Part shown: positions 15,748-21,371 of the stretch, piece after piece
Layout of the letters: each line of letters opens with the position of its first letter
Position numbering within the stretch: the first letter of the stretch is position 1
Source: Bacteroides_E sp964522975
GTDB lineage: Bacteria; Bacteroidota; Bacteroidia; Bacteroidales; Bacteroidaceae
Length of the DNA: 21,371 bases
Direction of reading: 5' to 3'
NCBI GenBank assembly: GCA_964522975.1
Contig: CAZFXK010000035.1
Span: forward strand, 1-21,371
Position numbers and translations under genes: made by a program
Notes under the pieces: model-generated
Told to the model about the DNA's origin: nothing
Databases searched by the model: none
The model's input: the letters and a program-made list of their open reading frames with translations, nothing else

Positions 15748-18700
15748 TTATTGTTTTTTAGGTAGAGTAAAAATAATTTTATCTCCTCCATCTCTGTTTT
15801 TTTCTGCAATAATTCTACACCCTCTTCTGCCTACATATTCATCGTGCTCTCTAATAATCTGTTTACACAATAAATATTCTATTCCTGAATTTCGTGATGC
15901 TCTATTTTGATTAATATAGTTTAAATTGGGATAAAACAATATGCGGAGATCCTCTTCTGTTCTGTTTTGCCTCTCATCAATCAACGAAAACTGAATAAAA
16001 TCCTCTTGTTCCTCAGCATAAAAAGTAATAATTCCTTTTTCAGTATTAGAAAGTGTTGCATCAATTAGGTTCTCCATTAAATAAGTTAATTGATTTCTAT
16101 CTCCAACTACAGACTGATCCACCCCTATTACTTTTAACGAAATAAAATCTTCATTAGGTAGCCCCTTTTTCATTTTATTAAAATACGTTTTGGCATAAAG
16201 CATCAAATCAGCCACCGGAATGACTTTTCTTCTAAAAGTAATTTCTTCCAATTGTTTATTTGCCCATCGACTTAACAAACTGAATAAATCTTTATAATAA
16301 ACCACAAGCTCATCAATGTCGGCTATCATTTTCTTCTCTTGTTCTACATTCAAATCCTCTGACTGTAACCGATGAACCAGTTGTTTTATTCTATTGGGAT
16401 AATAAATGGTTTCATGCTTCAAGGTTGATAAACAGTTATCTAAAACCATGTTCTGAACATGCAGGACACTTTCCTCCCATAATGCCCTTTGTTTTTCTTC
16501 TTGTGCATACTCAATGTCGCGATAGCGATTAGCTAATCTTATTATAGCATTAAAGACTACAATAGACAAGTAGCTAACCATTAATTGAAGTAACACCTCA
16601 TCTGTTTCTATGAAATGTCCTTCTTTTTTTTCAATATAAAACACCCCTATCTTTTGACGAACACCCCCTACATCAAACCATAAAGGAAAAGCATATCTAC
16701 CTTCACTTACAATCTTTTCATCTTGACTAAAACAATCCTGTATTTCTTTTACCAATTCACTTTTAGGAGGATTATAAGAGTATTCTAATTTTTTAGATGT
16801 TTCATTATAAACAGCCAAACCTACTCTATCTATGGAGAATAATTCATTAATGTTCTGAAATGATTGCATTGTTATCTGTTGAGGTATTTTCTTTAACGTA
16901 TCCTCTTCACGCTGCAACATCTCACCACTTAAAAGAGGAATGGATGAAGAAGAGAAGAAACAACGGTTAACCTCTATCAATTGCTCCAAATTCCAACGAT
17001 ACAACAATCGTTTACGAATATGAATAAAGAAATAAGCTCCTCCCATTAAAACGGGAAACAGCAAAATAAGAGCTATTCCTATAACTTTTCCACTACGAGA
17101 ACGCTCTAACTCTCTACAATAAAGACTCAAAGAGTCATCTACTCCAAGCATTTTATAAAGTCGGGTAAAAGCTTCGTTATTATATTGATAACCATCCCAA
17201 TTTTTAAGAGCCATAAAAGCTACGGCAGCCTCATTTCTAACATCTAGAATGGTATGATAATCGGTATCAAATCCTGAATTCCACCAATCAATCTCTGCCG
17301 GTTTTTCTGTAGAAAGAAGACGAATGGGACGAAGAGGTTTCGTAGCATAATACGCTTGATGCTTATTTAATAAGTCTATAACTACTTCTGCATAAACCAA
17401 AGCCTTCTCATATTCAAAATCAATATTAGCGTAATAAACAGAATCAGCATAACTTAAAGCATCTTGCAAAATTATTTCATAATCTGTTTGATCAGAGTGA
17501 ACAACAAGGGTATCCTTGTTTTGAGCCAGTAAAGAGTGATAAGGAAAAAAGAAAACACCTAATACAATCAATAATCGTTTGACTCCACGAGGTAAACGAA
17601 AATAAAAACGACTTCCCACGCCCTGCTGACTTTCAACTCCAAACTGACAAACTTTAAATTGAGGACTGATTTTTCTATACTTTTCTATTATCCCCTTACA
17701 ATTCATAAGTCCAAATCCACTTCCTTTTTGTTGAAGTACTTTTTCATTCTCTTTGTGCTGAACTGTTCCAATTTGTTTAGCATCATAAACTTTTTCATTC
17801 CGGATGCGATGGACATCTTCTTCTGATAAACCAATACCTGTATCTGTAATTGATATTTCAACATAATCATCATTCTCCTCGGCTTGTAATTGAATGATTC
17901 CTTCTTCAGGCGTAAATTTTCGAGCGTTATCTAAAAGAGTATTAATCATAAATAAAGTCAAGGCTTTATCTGCTCTAACCCAACTTTCAGTAGAAGAGAC
18001 TTCAAACTTCTGTTGTTTTAATTCAAACCATTTAGCCCCTTTACTGACTACATTAAAAATGTCTTGTAAAGAGAAGTTTTCAATATTCAGATGAATGGCT
18101 CCCTGTTTAATTTGTACCCATATCGATAGAATTTCATTGTATTCATTGATACGAGAAGCCAATTCTTCTATATAATCATATTTACCTTTTCGTATGGTTA
18201 AATCATCAAAAAAATAGGGGTTAAACAATTTCTGAATTTCATTAATGATACGATCTATATAGGGATATATTCCATCAACAATGGCCAAACAACTCTTTTT
18301 ATTGATGTTTTCTTTTACGTTTCTTGCTATTCGTTGCTCATACACATAGCGTTCCTTATCTAATAGAGCGTGTTCTTCTCCTAATAAAAGAAACAGTAAA
18401 CTATTTTCAATGCTCCAAATCAGATAGGGAATGACAATGGAAATCAAAGCATGTTCTTCTTTAGTTAAAGCTTGATGAGTATATAGTTCTAAAACTCCCA
18501 CTGACTTATTGTTTTCCACAGAGCCATTTAATCTATAGCTCGTTTTTCTTGTTTTATTTTTTGAGCGTTCTACATCACTGGCTTCCGGATAGGTATGATA
18601 CACCATTTTCCCTTCCTCATTGATTATTCCCAATTGTAAGGCTTTTACTCCAAAAATCTTATTAAAAGGAATATATAATTGTTTTAATAACGAAGCTGAA

Positions 18701-20229
18701 AACTCTTTGCTTTCTTTTGAATCCATTAAAACAGTAGAAGTTATGTTTTTACAAAGTTCTAATATAGCCTGTAAATTCTTAACATACTCACTATTTCTTC
18801 TCTGCCCTCTTCTATAGAACCAAACTAAAAACAACAATGTAAGCAATGCTACAATCAAAGTAATGAATAGCGTTATGTTTAAGGTTTTCTCTTCTTTTTT
18901 TAAGGCTTCGTATCTACTCTCTATTTCTTTATCTTGGCGGGTATAATCTAAAATATCTAAATAAATATTTCTATTAAAGTCTGAAGCCGGCTTATTCCCT
19001 AATCCTGCATAAGTAAAGCTCAACTGTTCTCTAATACGTGCTATCCATTCCGGCACCGTTAAAATGTGCTTCTTAATCCATAACACTTCTGTATAATCAT
19101 CAGATAGAATTGCAGAATCATAAGTAACCAAAGAGTCTAAACCATTGTTTAAGTGATGTTTATGATAATAATGTTTATGATGTTGATTTACCTTTTCTAA
19201 TGCAACGGATAAGGAATCTAATGCTGACTGATACTCACTATGAACATTTAAATATTCACTAATGGTTACATAAGACTTCACAACCAAGTAGAGGTCATTA
19301 TACTCCTTAGAAATAGAAAGAGCCTCCTGAGACAATATCAACGGAAGTTTTTTAGTGAGAGGAAAACCTAATTGATTAAGTGCAGAACTTCTCCATCTTA
19401 AAAAAAACTCAAAATCGGAAGGACGAATCATTAAATTAGATAATTCCTGAAGGGCACCTCCTATAAAAAAAGGATAGTTTTTTTCACGAGCTAAATACCA
19501 CGTATAAAAAAACTTATCAAACGTAAAAAGGGCTAACTGTTCTGAATAGTCCCCATCATTAAGTTGAGTTATTCCTTTAATGTAATGATAATACAAATCC
19601 TGTGCATCATCTTTATAATTTTCTTTTTCCAACGACCAAAAAGCATTCGAGTCAATTCCTTTTTCATACTCTTCTAAAATCCGTTTAGCTTCATCTTGTT
19701 GCTGCAAATAGAAATGATAGAGAGCAGAAATAAAATAAAACTCACTATAGGCATAATAAAGTCTTAAACGCTCTTTTTTTTCAACAAAAACAGTATAATC
19801 TTCTTCTATGTTTTTCATTCGCTGAAGAGCACTGTTTCTATAATCATAATATTCTTTATTACGCCCGGTTCGCTGAAAGATCCTCATATGTCCAATATCT
19901 GCAATCAGTAGTTCTATTTCATTTTGAGTGATGGAATAAACCTTTTCATGCCATTTTAAAGCTTCCTCAAAATCCATCTTCATAAAGAAATAAAAACCCA
20001 TATGATTGCTTGACTCCGCTTTTCCTAAATCATAATGGTTAACTTTTTGAAAGGCTTGCTGAGCATAATGATGCAAAGAGTCTAAGTTTATGTACCGAAA
20101 AGCATGAGCCTTATCATTAAGAGTATCTATCTCTTGAACTTCAGAGGTAGATGCAATACCCATACAAGAGAAGGGTAATAATAATCCTCCCAAAAGAATT
20201 AGAAGATAAGAAAAAATTCGATTGACCAT
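15748..20229 (-). CDS. Giant two-unit sensor histidine kinase (1493 aa)
   Basis: Two sensor-kinase units in one chain. Unit 1: signal/membrane anchor (5-25), helical TPR-like periplasmic sensor (30-445), membrane segment 451-472, GAF-like region (about 490-610), dimerisation helices (620-710) and an ATPase domain (745-880). Unit 2: hydrophobic segment 884-903 ending LLAQ, a shorter periplasmic domain (904-1046), membrane segment 1048-1070, GAF-like region (about 1115-1230), dimerisation helices with His1272 in LKHETIYYPNR, and an ATPase-like domain (about 1360-1490). Unit 1 has a good N-box (Asn768 in LLDNARKFT), DTGIG (796-800) and GSGFG (836-840), but no histidine where the acceptor should be (around Asp652). 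Unit 2 has the histidine but lacks the N-box Asn (Ala1391), DxGxG and GxGxG. The family is probably the Bacteroidales one with DUF5112/DUF5113 labels (from memory). It is the first gene of the kinase-regulator-transporter operon. Confidence 0.88.
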   Translation of the reverse strand: MVNRIFSYLLILLGGLLLPFSCMGIASTSEVQEIDTLNDKAHAFRYINLDSLHHYAQQAFQKVNHYDLGKAESSNHMGFYFFMKMDFEEALKWHEKVYSITQNEIELLIADIGHMRIFQRTGRNKEYYDYRNSALQRMKNIEEDYTVFVEKKERLRLYYAYSEFYFISALYHFYLQQQDEAKRILEEYEKGIDSNAFWSLEKENYKDDAQDLYYHYIKGITQLNDGDYSEQLALFTFDKFFYTWYLAREKNYPFFIGGALQELSNLMIRPSDFEFFLRWRSSALNQLGFPLTKKLPLILSQEALSISKEYNDLYLVVKSYVTISEYLNVHSEYQSALDSLSVALEKVNQHHKHYYHKHHLNNGLDSLVTYDSAILSDDYTEVLWIKKHILTVPEWIARIREQLSFTYAGLGNKPASDFNRNIYLDILDYTRQDKEIESRYEALKKEEKTLNITLFITLIVALLTLLFLVWFYRRGQRRNSEYVKNLQAILELCKNITSTVLMDSKESKEFSASLLKQLYIPFNKIFGVKALQLGIINEEGKMVYHTYPEASDVERSKNKTRKTSYRLNGSVENNKSVGVLELYTHQALTKEEHALISIVIPYLIWSIENSLLFLLLGEEHALLDKERYVYEQRIARNVKENINKKSCLAIVDGIYPYIDRIINEIQKLFNPYFFDDLTIRKGKYDYIEELASRINEYNEILSIWVQIKQGAIHLNIENFSLQDIFNVVSKGAKWFELKQQKFEVSSTESWVRADKALTLFMINTLLDNARKFTPEEGIIQLQAEENDDYVEISITDTGIGLSEEDVHRIRNEKVYDAKQIGTVQHKENEKVLQQKGSGFGLMNCKGIIEKYRKISPQFKVCQFGVESQQGVGSRFYFRLPRGVKRLLIVLGVFFFPYHSLLAQNKDTLVVHSDQTDYEIILQDALSYADSVYYANIDFEYEKALVYAEVVIDLLNKHQAYYATKPLRPIRLLSTEKPAEIDWWNSGFDTDYHTILDVRNEAAVAFMALKNWDGYQYNNEAFTRLYKMLGVDDSLSLYCRELERSRSGKVIGIALILLFPVLMGGAYFFIHIRKRLLYRWNLEQLIEVNRCFFSSSSIPLLSGEMLQREEDTLKKIPQQITMQSFQNINELFSIDRVGLAVYNETSKKLEYSYNPPKSELVKEIQDCFSQDEKIVSEGRYAFPLWFDVGGVRQKIGVFYIEKKEGHFIETDEVLLQLMVSYLSIVVFNAIIRLANRYRDIEYAQEEKQRALWEESVLHVQNMVLDNCLSTLKHETIYYPNRIKQLVHRLQSEDLNVEQEKKMIADIDELVVYYKDLFSLLSRWANKQLEEITFRRKVIPVADLMLYAKTYFNKMKKGLPNEDFISLKVIGVDQSVVGDRNQLTYLMENLIDATLSNTEKGIITFYAEEQEDFIQFSLIDERQNRTEEDLRILFYPNLNYINQNRASRNSGIEYLLCKQIIREHDEYVGRRGCRIIAEKNRDGGDKIIFTLPKKQ

Positions 20230-20258
20230 ATTTTAATCAAAAACTCTATGCTATTAAA

Positions 20259-20266
20259 CAAATCTA
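20259..20266 (-). promoter_or_regulatory. -7 promoter motif for the sensor-kinase operon
   Basis: On the minus strand this reads TAGATTTG, matching TAnnTTTG, 29 bases upstream of the kinase ATG. A TTTG lies 25 bases further upstream, slightly far for a -33 box. Confidence 0.5.
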
Positions 20267-20411
20267 ATCATATTTTTTGAGTGATACTACACAAATAAGT
20301 AGACTTTTCTCCTTTTTGAAGTCATATAAAAAACAAAACAGGAGAAATAAAAGAGACCTCTATCTTTAATTATCTGTTTTCAACGACAAGCCAGTTAATC
20401 GGCAATTTATA

Positions 20412-20491
20412 GGTCTGGGACTGAAGGGGCTTAGGTCTGGGAGAGACTTACGGTCGGTCTGGGACTGAGGATAGTTCTCTCCCAGACCGAC
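20412..20491. repeat. GGTCTGGGA repeat cluster with two mutually exclusive hairpins
   Basis: GGTCTGGGA occurs three times in direct orientation (20412, 20434 and 20456) at an even 22-base spacing, and once inverted (TCCCAGACC, 20480-20488). The inverted copy can pair with copy 3 (GTCGGTCTGGG at 20453-20463 with CCCAGACCGAC at 20481-20491; 11 bp) or with copy 2 (GGTCTGGGAGAGA at 20434-20446 with TCTCTCCCAGACC at 20476-20488; 13 bp). The two stems exclude each other. The block is clearly more GC-rich than its surroundings and occurs nowhere else in the window. Function unknown: a regulatory site, a transposon remnant end or an intergenic repeat are all possible. Confidence 0.75.
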
Positions 20492-20542
20492 TAAAACAAT
20501 AAAATAGATCTTTCCTCGATTTTAAAAAAAACACTAATTTAT

Positions 20543-20890
20543 GTTCAGAAACTAGGATATGACAAGTTCGAGCAACGCACGTATCCAAAATATTGCAACG
20601 GTGCTGAAACCAATTACACCTACGATTCTGAACGCCGCAGATTGTCTAATCTGATGGTAGTATCGGGCAAAGAATCCCGTAACCAATTTATGAATAATGT
20701 TCATACTTATGATAAGGTAGATAATGCATTGAATGTAAAGAACACTGCGCCTCGTCCGACAACAGGTATGGGTGGCAGATGGAACACTCCTATACTTACG
20801 ACGGACAGGATCTTTTGGCATTAGCAACAGGTACCGTATGCAAGTGCGGATAATAAATCGCCATCGTATACGCTGGCAATGGCTTACGAT
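20543..20890 (+). pseudogene. RHS/YD-repeat protein fragment with two frameshifts
   Basis: The translated sequence has typical RHS-repeat features: LGYDKFEQRTY, ETNYTYDSERRRLSNLMV, NNVHTYDKVDNALNVKN, then in a shifted frame MEHSYTYDGQDLLALATGT, and in the first frame again YASADNKSPSYTLAMAYD. One base appears lost near 20776 and one gained near 20836, so the two shifts compensate, but about 20 codons are misframed. No start codon is apparent, the 5' side joins unrelated AT-rich DNA around 20540, and the 3' side is cut exactly at the IS terminus (20890/20891). It is the remnant of a large surface or polymorphic-toxin-type RHS protein, not a functional gene. Confidence 0.85.
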
Positions 20891-21371
20891 TGTATGTCTT
20901 CAAACTAAAGTGCACCACTAGCACTTAAGTGTTTTACATTTCAAACATAGTTAAATTGATTCATATTTTCCGTTTTCAAGTCCTCTATTTTTGTGGGAGG
21001 ACGTTAAAATCGAAAAATATTTAGTTAGGTGTATTTTGAGAAAATAATTTATTGTTTTCATACGCTATTCTCCTGTTTCTTAGTGAATTTTGTTTGATTA
21101 TATCTCGCTGTTTCAAGATTAGCTCTCCTCTGCCAAGATAAACATCTTCAGGTGTTAGATTATTAAGAGATTCATGATAACGCTCTTTGTTATAGAACGC
21201 TACATATTCTTGTATTGCTTCATTCAATTGCTCAGGACAAAAATAATGTTGTAAACTTACAACCGATTTGATCGACCTGTGATACCTTTCAATCTTTCCT
21301 TGAGTCTGTGGGTGAGCAGGTTTGCCATGAATCTGTTTTATCTCGTACTTATCTGTCAGAAAGCTCTTTAA
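20891..21371 (-). mobile_element. Insertion sequence, 3' part (transposase end), runs off the window
   Basis: The element begins at 20891 with TGTATGTCTTCAAACTAA, the inverted counterpart of positions 36-53, and contains a transposase on the minus strand. The roughly 130-base non-coding end (20891-21020) has a small hairpin (AAGTGC at 20908-20913 with GCACTT at 20921-20926) and a CACTTAAGTG palindrome (20922-20931), probably part of the transposase-binding terminal repeat. It interrupts the RHS fragment. Target-site duplication cannot be tested because the far end is outside the window. Confidence 0.8.
21021..21371 (-). CDS. IS transposase, C-terminal part of a DDE/rve integrase domain
   Basis: The minus-strand frame is open from the window edge to the stop at 21021 (116 codons visible); an internal TTG at 21227 is not the start. 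The peptide reads through GKPAHPQTQGKIERYHRSIK, where the Glu of GKIERYHR is the third catalytic residue of the DDE triad, then FYNKERYHESLNNLTPEDVY, the classic C-terminal signature of IS3/IS481-type integrases, and a basic tail. The two catalytic aspartates lie outside the window. Family placement between IS3 and IS481 is uncertain. The visible part is intact. Confidence 0.88.
   Translation of the reverse strand, partial: LKSFLTDKYEIKQIHGKPAHPQTQGKIERYHRSIKSVVSLQHYFCPEQLNEAIQEYVAFYNKERYHESLNNLTPEDVYLGRGELILKQRDIIKQNSLRNRRIAYENNKLFSQNTPN

Larger units (their letters stand above)
20230..20542. other. Intergenic region between the kinase operon and the RHS remnant
   Basis: This stretch of about 310 bases has no convincing gene. 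It is AT-rich and holds the kinase promoter motif at its left end and a compact GC-richer block of GGTCTGGGA repeats at 20412-20491, described separately. The remainder shows nothing recognisable. Confidence 0.6.

Noticed and set aside
20160..20170. Lipobox in the kinase N-terminus (PFSC, Cys22)
   Set aside because: Pro and Phe at -3 and -2 do not fit a lipobox; the segment is treated as an ordinary signal or membrane anchor.
20412..20491. CRISPR array
   Set aside because: Only three direct copies of a 9-13 base unit with spacers of about 10 bases, an inverted fourth copy and no cas genes.
20552..20827. 91-codon minus-strand ORF with a hydrophobic stretch
   Set aside because: It is the antisense shadow of the RHS remnant, whose plus-strand translation has unmistakable YD-repeat segments.

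Overview
The window reads as a low-GC chromosomal segment of a Bacteroidales bacterium (Bacteroides/Parabacteroides-like; the genus cannot be settled from sequence alone). Pointers are the Bacteroidetes -7 promoter motif TAnnTTTG in front of several genes, weak or absent Shine-Dalgarno sequences, a fused Nfn-type oxidoreductase, a DUF5687-like permease, and a very large two-unit sensor kinase. The sequence has one 100-N scaffold gap at 7928-8027.

Layout. Both ends of the window are ends of insertion sequences: positions 1-53 are one terminus, and from 20891 to the window end is the other terminus plus the 3' part of a DDE transposase on the minus strand. Each sits against a broken host gene: a 3' gene remnant (54-385) on the left and a frameshifted RHS/YD-repeat fragment (about 20543-20890) on the right. 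Between them, on the plus strand, come miaA (tRNA modification), kdsA (Kdo-8-phosphate synthase, LPS core sugar), a tight four-gene envelope operon (M16 metallopeptidase, ABC permease, ABC ATPase, NlpC/P60 lipoprotein cut by the gap), rplU-rpmA, serS and a fused NfnA-NfnB-type oxidoreductase ending in a strong terminator. The minus strand then carries a small orphan gene, tRNA-Arg(UCU), and a three-gene operon transcribed in the order sensor kinase (1493 aa), response regulator, AbgT-family transporter.

How the genes work together. The plus-strand half is mostly housekeeping (translation, LPS sugar, redox) plus an envelope module. The most interesting part is the minus-strand signalling operon. 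The kinase is two complete sensor-kinase units in one polypeptide, and the two have lost complementary parts: unit 1 keeps an intact ATP-binding site but has no phospho-acceptor histidine at the expected place, while unit 2 keeps a clear histidine box (His1272) but has a degenerate ATP-binding site. This suggests that unit 1 phosphorylates unit 2, which passes the phosphate to the adjacent response regulator; the regulator's reading frame overlaps that of the AbgT transporter. This is inference from motifs read by eye; no alignment, structure prediction or database search was run.
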